A stretch of 64,000 bases of DNA from Desulfobulbaceae bacterium. GTDB lineage: Bacteria; Desulfobacterota; Desulfobulbia; Desulfobulbales; Desulfocapsaceae. Numbering within the stretch: the stretch's first letter is position 1; each line of letters begins with the position of its first letter. Below are positions 55,577-64,000 of this stretch, in pieces. The stretch covers positions 1 to 64,000 of the forward strand of contig JALSMA010000091.1 in assembly GCA_026988015.1 (NCBI GenBank), written 5' to 3'. Position numbers and translations under genes: made by a program. A model generated the notes under the pieces. That model saw only the letters and a list, made by a program, of their open reading frames with translations, made no database searches and had not been told where the DNA came from.

Positions 55577-56377
55577 ATGGGTGAGCTCAGTCATTTTTTT
55601 AAATCAATTTTAGTGCAGCGTCGTCTTGTTCTTTCAATGGCCAGGAGGGAGGTGAAGTCTCAGTATGTGGGGGCCTCTCTCGGGTTGATCTGGACATTTA
55701 TCCACCCCCTGGTACTGATTTTTATTTTCTGGGTGGTGTTCAGTGTGGGATTTAAGGCAAGGCCTGCCACTAATGTTCCTTTTGTGGTATGGCTCACGGC
55801 TGCAATGACCTGTTGGTTTGCTTTTTCTGATATGATCTCAGGAAGTACCGGTATCGTAGTCAGTCATGCCAACTTAATTAAAAAAACAGTCTTCCCTTCT
55901 CAGATACTCCCTGTGGTAAAGGTGACCTCGTCCCTTGTGGCCCACGGTATTTTTATTCTGATATTGTTTGGTCTTCTGATACTTCAGGGGATGCCATTCA
56001 GTCTTTTTTATTTCCAGGCTGGTTATTATCTTTTCTGTATGCTGATTCTAGTCCTAGGCCTTGCATGGCTTTTATCCGCTCTCAATGTTTTTGTCCGGGA
56101 TATAGGGCAGGCAGTGGGACTGGCCCTGCAGGTTGGTTTCTGGGGGACACCAATTTTCTGGGATATTACGATGATGCCGGAAAGAGTGCAGATGCTGCTT
56201 AAGTTGAATCCCATGTTCTATATTGTACAGGGTTACCGCGATTCTTTCCTGAATTTCATACCTTTTTGGCACCATCCCGCTTTGACCCTCTATTTCTGGG
56301 GTGTGGCTCTCTCATGTTTTGTAGGTGGGGCACTGGTATTTAACAAACTGCAGCCGCAGTTTTCTGATGTTTTGTAA
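55577..56377 (+). CDS. wzm: Polysaccharide ABC transporter permease (Wzm)
   Basis: 266-aa ABC-2 type permease with six hydrophobic segments and the family's cytosolic N-terminal segment ARREVKSQYVGASLGLIWTFIHPL. It exports a completed O-antigen or capsule across the inner membrane together with the ATPase encoded next. Wzm ends 4 bp before the preferred Wzt start, so they are coupled. Confidence 0.9.
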   Translation: MGELSHFFKSILVQRRLVLSMARREVKSQYVGASLGLIWTFIHPLVLIFIFWVVFSVGFKARPATNVPFVVWLTAAMTCWFAFSDMISGSTGIVVSHANLIKKTVFPSQILPVVKVTSSLVAHGIFILILFGLLILQGMPFSLFYFQAGYYLFCMLILVLGLAWLLSALNVFVRDIGQAVGLALQVGFWGTPIFWDITMMPERVQMLLKLNPMFYIVQGYRDSFLNFIPFWHHPALTLYFWGVALSCFVGGALVFNKLQPQFSDVL

Positions 56378-56381
56378 TCGT

Positions 56382-57671
56382 ATGAGCAGAGAAATATCCA
56401 TCGAAGCCAGTGAGCTCACCAAAACCTATTATCTATACGATACTCCAGCAGATCGTCTGAAGGAGACATTTCATCCTTTCCGCAAGATTTATCACAGGTC
56501 CTTTGATGCCATAAAAGGGGTAAGTTTTACCATCCACAAAGGTGAATCCTTTGGTATTATCGGTCGAAATGGAAGTGGAAAATCAACGCTTCTGCAGCTG
56601 ATTTGTGGAATCCTTCAGCCTACTCAGGGTACCGTTGCTGTTCATGGCCGGGTGGCAGCCCTGCTTGAACTCGGAGCCGGGTTTAACCCTGAGTTTTCAG
56701 GACGTGAAAATGTCTACCTGAATGGTGCTATTCTGGGATTCTCCAGAAAGGAAATTGACGAACTCTACGATGATATTGTCAGTTTCGCTGATATTGGAGA
56801 TTTCGTGGAGCAACCTGTTAAAACCTATTCCAGCGGTATGTATGTACGTCTTGCTTTTGCGGTGCAGGCTTGTGTGGAGCCTGAAATACTGGTGGTCGAT
56901 GAGGCATTGAGTGTTGGAGATGTCTTTTTCCAACAGAAGTGTCTTGGGAGAATGCGTGAGTTGAGGGAAAATGGCACTACTCTGATATTTGTGTCTCATG
57001 ATATGGGAATAGTGCGAGAGCTCTGTGAAAGCTCTGTCTATCTCCAAAAAGGTCAGCTGATGTATTGCGGTCCTAGCTACAAAGCGGTGCAGCGCTATTA
57101 CAATGAAGACCATCGGCAGGATTCCCCCGAGGATGAAGGTGGCACTGGAGGTGTACCGGAAATTGCTTTCACCGGTACCGAAATCTGGCGACAGAATCCC
57201 ACAGAAAAGCCGGTTAATGCCGATGCTGAAATTCTTTCGGTCACCATGGCGGATAAGGATGGTTTTCCATCTATGAAAGCAATAATTGGTGAGACGGTTG
57301 AATTTAAAATGTATTACCGGGTAAATAACAGCTCACCACTGCATGCTTCGGTATCACTGAGAAATAGGTTTGATAACCTGATTAGTTGTTACGGAACCTA
57401 TTTAAATGATTTGGATCCCCAGACATTGCCCGCTGGAAGCGTGGGGGGGGTTGCTTTTCAGATACGCTGTGACATTGAGGCAGGTTCCTATACTATTCAC
57501 TTCAGTCTCTCTTCTCCGAGTCATCTTCCCAACCGGGGAACAACTGTGGATGAAACCCCCTGGCTTGGGCCGCTCACTGTTGAATGGGATTATGAGAATA
57601 AAAAAGCACCGTTTCTTGGAATGTTTGCACTGCCTGTGTCCTGTTCATTTGAAGAGAACCAGGAAACGTGA
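56382..57671 (+). CDS. wzt: Polysaccharide ABC transporter ATPase with carbohydrate-binding C-terminus (Wzt)
   Basis: 429 aa. The ATPase domain (residues ~5-240) has Walker A GRNGSGKST, an ABCA/Wzt-type signature YSSGMYVRLAFA, Walker B ILVVDEALSVGD and H-loop VSHD. A C-terminal beta-sandwich (~290-425) resembles the Wzt-C domain that recognises the modified non-reducing end of the O-antigen. Upstream in-frame ATGs would overlap wzm; the one at 56,382 is chosen on homology. A G8 tract (57,443-57,450) lies in the C-terminal domain. Confidence 0.9.
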   Translation: MSREISIEASELTKTYYLYDTPADRLKETFHPFRKIYHRSFDAIKGVSFTIHKGESFGIIGRNGSGKSTLLQLICGILQPTQGTVAVHGRVAALLELGAGFNPEFSGRENVYLNGAILGFSRKEIDELYDDIVSFADIGDFVEQPVKTYSSGMYVRLAFAVQACVEPEILVVDEALSVGDVFFQQKCLGRMRELRENGTTLIFVSHDMGIVRELCESSVYLQKGQLMYCGPSYKAVQRYYNEDHRQDSPEDEGGTGGVPEIAFTGTEIWRQNPTEKPVNADAEILSVTMADKDGFPSMKAIIGETVEFKMYYRVNNSSPLHASVSLRNRFDNLISCYGTYLNDLDPQTLPAGSVGGVAFQIRCDIEAGSYTIHFSLSSPSHLPNRGTTVDETPWLGPLTVEWDYENKKAPFLGMFALPVSCSFEENQET

Positions 57672-57713
57672 CACCTGCAAAACCTGTATGGACTTGATGA
57701 GATAATAAATAAT

Positions 57714-58676
57714 ATGGACAGTGCCATTCGTGCCTTTAAGTTGAATCTGGAAAAACTGGACTGGGTGCCGGGAATTTCCTACCTGCGGTCTAAGGCATTT
57801 CTGACCCCGCGGCTTGGAAAACTCCATCTGTATCCCGCTCGTCCCCTCGTTATCCCTGATTGCTATCGGAAAACGACGGAAACACATGACGATAGTCTTT
57901 CGGTCGCTCTTGTTACACCTTCCTACAACAGTGGACCTTACCTGGAAGAAACAATACAGAGTGTCCTGCAACAGGGGTACCCTAAACTCCAATATGCTAT
58001 TCAGGATGGCGGCTCCAGCGATGAGACTGTTTCTGTCCTGGAGCAATATACCGATAGCTTGCATGACTGGGAGTCTAACCCGGATAAAGGGCAGTCCCAT
58101 GCCATTAATCTTGGCTTTTCGAAGGTTCATGGCGATATCATGGCATGGCTCAATGCAGATGATTTGCTGCTGCCTGGAACTTTGGACTATATTAATAATT
58201 TCTTTCTGGAAAACCCGGATGTTGATGTAGTCTATGGACATCGGGTGTTGATTGATCCTGACAACAATGAAATCGGTCGTTGGATACTTCCACCCCATTG
58301 TCAGCACACTATCACCTGGCATGATTTCATTCCGCAGGAGACTCTTTTCTGGCGTAGAAGTATCTGGGAAAAAGCCGGGGGACGTATTGCGGATGAAATG
58401 CAATTTGCCATGGACTGGGAATTTATCCTTCGTTTAAGAAGTGTTGGAGCGCGATTTGTACGTCTACCGCGTTTTACGGGTGCCTTCCGTGTTCATCCTG
58501 ACATGAAAAGTATCAAAGACGTGGATACTGTGGGGACCCGGGAAATGGATAGTCTTCGGAAACGCTACCGAGATCCTGCCATTGATGATGCCCAACTTGA
58601 GCATCACATTAGGTCCTATCTGCGCTGTCACCTGCTTCTTGACCGTTTGTACAGGTGTGGTTTTCTCAGGTATTAG
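57714..58676 (+). CDS. Family 2 glycosyltransferase
   Basis: 320-aa GT-A transferase. LVTPSYNSGPYLEETIQSVLQQ, QDGGSSDETV, the acidic motif WLNADD and a HGDI segment are typical of GT2 enzymes using nucleotide sugars. A ~60-residue N-terminal extension precedes the fold. Probably assembles the repeat unit of the exported polysaccharide. No strong ribosome-binding site before the ATG. Confidence 0.85.
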   Translation: MDSAIRAFKLNLEKLDWVPGISYLRSKAFLTPRLGKLHLYPARPLVIPDCYRKTTETHDDSLSVALVTPSYNSGPYLEETIQSVLQQGYPKLQYAIQDGGSSDETVSVLEQYTDSLHDWESNPDKGQSHAINLGFSKVHGDIMAWLNADDLLLPGTLDYINNFFLENPDVDVVYGHRVLIDPDNNEIGRWILPPHCQHTITWHDFIPQETLFWRRSIWEKAGGRIADEMQFAMDWEFILRLRSVGARFVRLPRFTGAFRVHPDMKSIKDVDTVGTREMDSLRKRYRDPAIDDAQLEHHIRSYLRCHLLLDRLYRCGFLRY

Positions 58677-58811
58677 TTTTTTACTCCCTAAAAACTGTAA
58701 TAAAAAAAAACAAGAACCCGTGAATTTTTTTGAAAGCAGGAATTTGGAATTATCACCAAGACACTTATTCTGCGAATCTAAAAAGTTTTCCGACTTGTCG
58801 GGTTAGGTAAT

Positions 58812-61790
58812 ATGAAATCATTGCTGCATAAGATTGATGCCACTCCAGGGAAAGTTGCTGCACTGTTGTTTCTGACAGGGCTTCTTTTTTGGTTGTTTGT
58901 GCTGCCCTTCTTTCAGAAGGCACAGTTGCAGATTGTGATTGAGATGGAACAGTATGACCATGTGCAGGTTTTCTGGACCTCTCACCCATTTACCGGCAGT
59001 TCCAGCTTTAGTGAGAAAAATTCATCTGTGCAGCGTCTGAGGGGTGGCAGATCGGAGGTGACATTTGAGATTCCCGGGTTGAAGGTTCTCAATTTTCTGC
59101 GTATTGATCCCTCCACCAGGGAGACATCTTTTGTTATTCATTCCATTCGCATCACTCAACCTGGTTTTACTCCGTTTGTTATAGATTCAAAAGAGGATGT
59201 TAGTAAATTTTTGAGTCTCAAAGGGGTTGAATTTCTTGACCGGGAAGGGGATGGAACCGCTTTTCAATCTTTGGGGAAAGACCCGCAAATAGCACTACAG
59301 GTTGATTCTGACTTCAGCTATTTACAGTATGTTCAGGATCAGAAATTCCGTTATCAGGTATCTTTGTTGAGCCGAATAGATCTACTTGGGATGGACTGGA
59401 GCGGATTTTTCTTTCTGGGATTGGATCTGCTACTTCTACTCAGTATCAGTGCCACAGTTCTTGTGTCATTGAGGTTAAATACAAAGGGAGCTGGGGAACT
59501 GTGTGTACTGCTCGGGATCACAGGGATTTCAGTGGTTATTTTCTCTGTGCTGTTGTGCGGAATGGTGTTTCTGCTCAGTTGGAGCAGTCTTCTTTTATGT
59601 CATGCTGCTATCTGGTTGTTCCTCCATGGTATAGCAGCAAAGTGGAATGTGAAGAATATTTTCCGCCTGGCTGGTGACAGTATCCGACAAAGTTTCGGGA
59701 GCATTTATTGTTCACTTTTGAGCATCCTGTTCCCTGTTGAAAGAAAGGCTGTAAGCTATCTGAACGCAATCCTGCTGGCTGGGATTGTTTTTGTGTTGCT
59801 CTATTCTCTCGTTCCTGCGGCATTGACTCTGCCACTTAATTTTGATTCCAATGACTATCGGCTGTCACGGGTTGGTTACTGGCTGCAGCAGGCCAATATA
59901 TACCAGTTCAACACCAATGATATTCGACAAAGCATAATGCCACCAAATTGTGACCTGGCAATGTTATGGATAACCTCTTTTTTTAAAAAGGGCTATCCGT
60001 TGGTTCATGTCATTTCCTTTTATGGCGGCCTGCTGGTTTGTTTTTCGATTTATGCAATTTCCAGAAGATTACAATTCCCGCGACATTTCGCATTTATTGC
60101 TGTTTTGATCTGGTTGGGTATCCCCAACAGTGCCAGTCAGATGCTTACCTCACAGACGGATCTTTTTACAACGGGTTGTCTGATGGCCGGGTTGTACTGT
60201 TTTTATCAGGCGATAAGGCATGGTAACTATAGTTACTATCTGTATGCCGGTATCGGGATTGGGCTTGCTGTTGGCGCCAAGAGTACGGTTTTTTTATGGG
60301 GACCAGGATTGGTTTTTCTCTGCCTTGCCATTGTCGCAGGGAGTCTCAAAGGGATGCAATGGAATGTTCTTGGAAAAGGGCTTGTCTTTTTAACTATGGC
60401 AGCCGTTTTGTCGGGAGGGTTTATCTATGGACAGAACTATTTCCATTATAAAAACTTTTTAGGGCCAACCAAAGTTGTGGCCTCAATCAGTGACCAACGT
60501 GATCCGGTGGTGAAAAAGGCTGGAGTTCGCTCCAAGATGAGTAAGATGGATTTCGTCACATTGCGTGCCAAGGCATATCTCTGGCAGATATTTGAACCAA
60601 ATTCCAACCTGGCGATCATCAAAACATTCACCAACGCGGGGTTTGTGTCTATTGAAAAAGATATTTACCATACCAACAAAACTCTCAAATCCTCCTTTGT
60701 GTCGATGTTCAAGGCTGCGGCTTCCTGGTTGAGGGCCAGCAATAGGATTAGCGAGGATTATGCCTCTTTTGGTGTCGTTCCCTTTGTGTTACTGCTCCTG
60801 GGTGGTTTTATTGCTGTTGGAAAAACTCTATTTTTCCGGGATTCCAGGTCCATTGCTGTGACTGTTTTATTTGTTTCGGTGGCTCTCTATGGTCTGTTTT
60901 TTTGCTGGGTGGTGGGGTGGACTGTCCACCGGTATCGGTATGCCGTTCTGGTAACGCCTTTTATTGCAGTCACAGGAATGTATTTTTTGTATCAGCTGAC
61001 AATATTTTCAAACCGTTTTATCAAAGCAGCGGCAATTGCTGTTGTTAGTTCTGTCATGATTTACCAGGTTGCCATGGCAGTAAATGTGGCAGCTAACAGC
61101 CGGGCACACGGTTGGTTTGCTTTGCGATTTCCCGAAAAGGTCTACAGTTATATTTTTTACTGGCGTGACGCTAAACATCTCACAGATTCGCTGCCTGAAA
61201 ATATTAATCGCCTGGGACTGGTGCTCGCCAAGGGATCCTGGAAGTCCATGTTTTACAGAACAGGTCGGGATATGAACTCATTTAGTATCCCCGTTGAAGG
61301 AACCATTGATGTTACATACGATTTTCTTACTGAAAATCGATATGATGCGCTGATAACTAAAAAACTTTCCTCAATAAGTGTTGAAGATCATTTTAATTTG
61401 ATACCTTCGTTAATAAATACTTACCAGGCACTGATTCCTGCAGAGAGTGTGGAAAAACGGGTATCATGGATCGTGCCGAACGGATATTGGAGTGACGGCT
61501 GGGTTAAGCTGCGAGGGGAAGTTCGGATAGGAAACTGGAAATCGGAGTTCTTGTCTCTGGACATTTGCAATCCAGCGCCCGTTGCTGAAACTATTATTCT
61601 GAAATCTTCTGTTAAAGAAAGTAAAATTGAACTTCAGGCAAATAGCGAGTGTCAAAAAATCGATATTCCTGTTAATGATAATGACTTTATCAGTTGGCGG
61701 ATAAAGCCCGGTTATCACCCATGGAAGGATGCGGATTCACGAGAAGTCCGTTCGTTGGGTGTGGTTATGAAATTCCCTAAACCTGAGTAA
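58812..61790 (+). CDS. Large membrane glycosyltransferase-like protein
   Basis: 992 aa. An N-terminal membrane helix (~16-34) is followed by a ~150-residue beta-rich extracytoplasmic part. A membrane region (~200-750, about 12 segments) comes next and contains FDSNDYRLSRVGYWLQQ, resembling the acidic first loop of GT-C (GT39/GT83) lipid-linked sugar transferases. A soluble C-terminus (~780-990) follows. GT-C enzymes use polyprenyl-phosphate sugars on the periplasmic side, and the next gene encodes a polyprenyl-P glycosyltransferase-like protein that could make the donor. Family and domain boundaries are approximate. Confidence 0.65.
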   Translation: MKSLLHKIDATPGKVAALLFLTGLLFWLFVLPFFQKAQLQIVIEMEQYDHVQVFWTSHPFTGSSSFSEKNSSVQRLRGGRSEVTFEIPGLKVLNFLRIDPSTRETSFVIHSIRITQPGFTPFVIDSKEDVSKFLSLKGVEFLDREGDGTAFQSLGKDPQIALQVDSDFSYLQYVQDQKFRYQVSLLSRIDLLGMDWSGFFFLGLDLLLLLSISATVLVSLRLNTKGAGELCVLLGITGISVVIFSVLLCGMVFLLSWSSLLLCHAAIWLFLHGIAAKWNVKNIFRLAGDSIRQSFGSIYCSLLSILFPVERKAVSYLNAILLAGIVFVLLYSLVPAALTLPLNFDSNDYRLSRVGYWLQQANIYQFNTNDIRQSIMPPNCDLAMLWITSFFKKGYPLVHVISFYGGLLVCFSIYAISRRLQFPRHFAFIAVLIWLGIPNSASQMLTSQTDLFTTGCLMAGLYCFYQAIRHGNYSYYLYAGIGIGLAVGAKSTVFLWGPGLVFLCLAIVAGSLKGMQWNVLGKGLVFLTMAAVLSGGFIYGQNYFHYKNFLGPTKVVASISDQRDPVVKKAGVRSKMSKMDFVTLRAKAYLWQIFEPNSNLAIIKTFTNAGFVSIEKDIYHTNKTLKSSFVSMFKAAASWLRASNRISEDYASFGVVPFVLLLLGGFIAVGKTLFFRDSRSIAVTVLFVSVALYGLFFCWVVGWTVHRYRYAVLVTPFIAVTGMYFLYQLTIFSNRFIKAAAIAVVSSVMIYQVAMAVNVAANSRAHGWFALRFPEKVYSYIFYWRDAKHLTDSLPENINRLGLVLAKGSWKSMFYRTGRDMNSFSIPVEGTIDVTYDFLTENRYDALITKKLSSISVEDHFNLIPSLINTYQALIPAESVEKRVSWIVPNGYWSDGWVKLRGEVRIGNWKSEFLSLDICNPAPVAETIILKSSVKESKIELQANSECQKIDIPVNDNDFISWRIKPGYHPWKDADSREVRSLGVVMKFPKPE

Positions 61791-61802
61791 GTTCCTGGAG
61801 CC

Positions 61803-62768
61803 ATGACAACAGAAATAGAAGAAACTCGTCGCATAAAACTTATTATTCAGATTCCCTGCTACAATGAAGAAAAGACTCTTCCTGTGGTGCTGGGTGAACT
61901 TCCCCGAGAACTTCCCGGGATTGACGTCATAGAATGGCTGGTCATAGACGATGGCAGTGAGGATGCCACTGCTGAAGTTGCCAGAAAGTACGGCGTTGAT
62001 CATATTGTGGTTCATCCCCGGAACAAAGGACTGGCAACTGCATTTACGACCGGGCTCAAAGCAGCTCTGGAGCATGATGCTGATATTATAGTAAATACAG
62101 ATGCTGATAATCAGTATAAAAGCAGCTGTATTCCTGATCTGATACAACCCATTCTTGACAATAAAGCAGAGTTTGTGATTGGCGCCCGCCCCATTGATAA
62201 GATCGAGAATTTTTCAAGTATCAAGAAGGTTCTTCAGAGATTGGGAAGCTGGACTGTGAGAGTGGCATCAGGCACAGATATCCCCGATGCTCCCAGCGGA
62301 TTCAGGGCAATAGCACGAAGTGCTGCCTTAAAACTGAATATTTTCTCCGGCTATACCTATACCTTGGAGACAATAATTCAGGCTGGCAAAAAAGGTATCG
62401 CTATTACCTGGGTACCCATAGAAACCAATAAAGAGCTGAGACCTTCAAGGCTGCTGAGTAGCATCCCGTCCTATATTTTCCATTCAATGGTCACCATTGT
62501 GCGTATATTTATCGTGTATAGGCCATTTCGTTTTTTTGCCAGCATCGGTGTGTCCCTGAGTCTGATTGGGATCCTGCTTATGCTGAGATTCCTCTATTAT
62601 TATTTTACCGGCAGCGGGGCCGGGCATGTTCAATCAGTGATTATTGCCGGGGTCTTGACAGGTATTGGTTTTCAGACAATACTGATTGCTTTTGTGGCTG
62701 ACCTGATCAGCGTGAATCGGCGGCTTCTGGAGCAGATCAAGGGATCGATCCAGAAAAATAAAACCTGA
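61803..62768 (+). CDS. Polyprenyl-phosphate glycosyltransferase-like GT2 protein
   Basis: 321 aa. GT2 domain 1-230 (IIQIPCYNEEKTLPVVL, VIDDGSEDAT, NTDADNQY). Two membrane helices at about 245-265 and 278-300 give the DPM1/GtrB-like layout that makes a polyprenyl-P sugar. GGAG lies before the ATG, 12 bp after the preceding large membrane protein, so the two likely act as a donor-transferase pair. Confidence 0.85.
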   Translation: MTTEIEETRRIKLIIQIPCYNEEKTLPVVLGELPRELPGIDVIEWLVIDDGSEDATAEVARKYGVDHIVVHPRNKGLATAFTTGLKAALEHDADIIVNTDADNQYKSSCIPDLIQPILDNKAEFVIGARPIDKIENFSSIKKVLQRLGSWTVRVASGTDIPDAPSGFRAIARSAALKLNIFSGYTYTLETIIQAGKKGIAITWVPIETNKELRPSRLLSSIPSYIFHSMVTIVRIFIVYRPFRFFASIGVSLSLIGILLMLRFLYYYFTGSGAGHVQSVIIAGVLTGIGFQTILIAFVADLISVNRRLLEQIKGSIQKNKT

Positions 62769-62798
62769 ATCCATGTGGAAAACCAAAGTTTGGAACAC

Positions 62799-62940
62799 TC
62801 GTAAAAAGGTCAAAAACAGGATTGGCTTGTAAGAGCTTCTTTTTTTATACTCGCGTATTTGTTGTTTTATTTCGGCGTACTAAGGTACGTCGTAATCGAA
62901 CAGAAAACGCACCAACGAAGCAGGTGAAGAGTTTTTACGA
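62799..62940 (+). repeat. Family A element, full copy (right flank of polysaccharide block)
   Basis: 142 bp with perfect terminal 9-mers TCGTAAAAA and TTTTTACGA, an internal palindrome around GCGTACTAAGGTACG and the conserved right end. It is in the same orientation as the copy at 53.7 kb. Just before it, a family-B-like inverted end (CCTGAATCCATG) overlaps the preceding stop region. Confidence 0.75.
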
Positions 62941-62983
62941 CGCCATCAACCTTTATCAATTAATACCTGTCGTATCATTAAAT

Positions 62984-64000
62984 ATGAATATTCTTGTAGA
63001 TCTTTATCACCCTGCCCATTTACACCTTTTCCGTAATGCCATGAAAAAACTGGAAGAACGGGGGCATACTGTAATATGGGTAACCCGTGACAAGGACATC
63101 ACGGTTAAACTACTGCAGGAGTATGGAATCCCTTACAAAACACTGACAAAGGCCAGGAAGGGACTCTGGAATATGTTCTGTGAGCTTCTGGTGCATGACT
63201 ATAAGGTGTGGCGCGAAGCTGTGAAAAATAAGGTTGATCTGATGGTTGGTACATCGGTGAGTATTGCCCATGCGGGTCTTTTCTGCAAGGCAAAGAGCTG
63301 GGTGTTTGAGGAAGATGATGCTAAGCAGGCAAAGCTCATGACCTATCTTTCCTATCCCTTTGCCTCAAAAATTATCACCCCTGATTTCCTTGCTCACGAA
63401 AATCATGGCAAAAAGCATGTGACGTACCCCAGTTATCATGAACTGGCCTATCTCCATCCCAATAATTTCAAGGCAGATCCCGCCATCCTTGATGAGCTTG
63501 GTTTAAAAGAAGGTGAGAAGTATTTTATTATGCGTTTTGTGTCTTTAAATGCCAGCCATGACTTTGGTGTGAAAGGTTTATCTTTCGAGGCCAAAAAGGC
63601 ATTGTTGGATAAGTTGCTGCAGTACGGCAAGGTGTTTATAACCTCCGAAGCAGAACTTTCAGAGGAGTTTGAACCGTATCGTCTGCGGATGCCACCCCAC
63701 AAGATGCATGATCTCCTCGCTTTCAGTTCTCTCTGCATAGGTGACAGCCAGACCATGGCTATTGAGGCTGCGGTTTTAGGGGTTCCTGCACTCCGCTGTA
63801 ATACCTTTGTGGGTGAGCTGAGTCTTTTAAAAGAGCTTGATGATACCTATGGACTCACCTTTGGCTTTAAACCCGAGAATGGTGATGAACTGCTTGAAAA
63901 GATAGATCAGCTTCTTGCGGAAGAGGATTTAAAATCTCTGTGGCAGGAAAAGCGTCAACGATTTTTAGAGGATAAAATTGATATGACTGAGTGGCTTGTT
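62984..64000 (+). CDS. DUF354-family protein (partial, runs off the window)
   Basis: 339 codons are visible with no stop before the right edge. The start MNILVDLYHPAHLHLFRNAM and later SFEAKKALLDKL, ITSEAEL and IGDSQTMAIEAAVLGVPALRC fit DUF354, a GT-B-like family (related to UDP-GlcNAc 2-epimerase/MurG folds) common in O-antigen loci. Activity unknown. No clear ribosome-binding site; family A repeat ends 43 bp upstream. Confidence 0.82.
   Translation, partial: MNILVDLYHPAHLHLFRNAMKKLEERGHTVIWVTRDKDITVKLLQEYGIPYKTLTKARKGLWNMFCELLVHDYKVWREAVKNKVDLMVGTSVSIAHAGLFCKAKSWVFEEDDAKQAKLMTYLSYPFASKIITPDFLAHENHGKKHVTYPSYHELAYLHPNNFKADPAILDELGLKEGEKYFIMRFVSLNASHDFGVKGLSFEAKKALLDKLLQYGKVFITSEAELSEEFEPYRLRMPPHKMHDLLAFSSLCIGDSQTMAIEAAVLGVPALRCNTFVGELSLLKELDDTYGLTFGFKPENGDELLEKIDQLLAEEDLKSLWQEKRQRFLEDKIDMTEWLV

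Overview
The window reads as chromosomal DNA of a Gram-negative, anaerobic or sulfur-cycle bacterium of the Desulfobacterota, most likely the order Desulfobulbales. This is inferred from the gene mix: formate-tetrahydrofolate ligase, a MetF-MetV-type methylene-tetrahydrofolate reductase, three-domain NifU with NifS, ThyX, PEP synthase, NtrC-type regulators, a SelW-like selenoprotein and complete LPS machinery. No 16S gene is present, so the placement is an inference. Genes are dense, and many are coupled by 4-nt ATGA overlaps.

Layout. 1-850 is a decayed accessory patch: the 3' end of a REP-associated tyrosine transposase with a nonsense codon, an island of nested palindromes, and the 5' stub of a TonB-dependent receptor. 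850-13,300 is mostly housekeeping: a Gate-domain membrane protein, a periplasmic solute-binding protein, SppA, DNA polymerase IV, a Crp/Fnr regulator, a YafK-like L,D-transpeptidase, two FlgO-like lipoproteins, thioredoxin 2, a PHP phosphoesterase and an orphan NtrC regulator. 13,300-29,570 holds NadK-ProC, a MORN protein, Trm112-like and MscS, PEP synthase, a phosphohexomutase, NifU-NifS-ThyX, formate-THF ligase and a PilB/GspE ATPase fused to a cyclic-nucleotide-binding domain. 29,570-41,650 is an LPS core and lipid A block (GT90, heptosyltransferase-like GT9, GT2, LPS kinase, WaaL, MsbA, KdsB, WaaA). Its Kdo genes follow directly after a sigma-54 two-component system. 41,700-51,510 is mixed: MetF-MetV fusion, a sugar kinase, tRNA-Arg, a ClC channel, dGTPase, the selenoprotein, a DtxR regulator, RecN and a PP-loop ATPase. 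51,629 to the right edge is an O-antigen or surface-polysaccharide locus: Gmd, Fcl, a dehydrogenase-acetyltransferase fusion, the Wzm/Wzt exporter, several glycosyltransferases and a DUF354 protein cut by the window edge.

How the genes work together. KdsB and WaaA make and attach Kdo, the GT9/GT90/GT2 enzymes and the kinase build and decorate the core, MsbA flips lipid A-core, Gmd/Fcl and the 53.9-62.8 kb genes make and export a polysaccharide through Wzm/Wzt, and WaaL can ligate it. Fhs and MetFV are two steps of the methyl branch of the Wood-Ljungdahl/C1 pathway.

The most notable observations are: (1) a SelW-like selenoprotein with an in-frame UGA and a bacterial SECIS-like hairpin, which standard gene calling breaks; (2) two families of short, non-coding, inverted-repeat-ended elements, one about 122 bp and one 115-142 bp, spread through the intergenic DNA, with two direct copies of the second bracketing an 8.9-kb polysaccharide block; (3) a nine-G tract exactly at the junction of the two enzymes of a fusion protein in that block; (4) the PilB-CNBD and MetF-MetV fusions.
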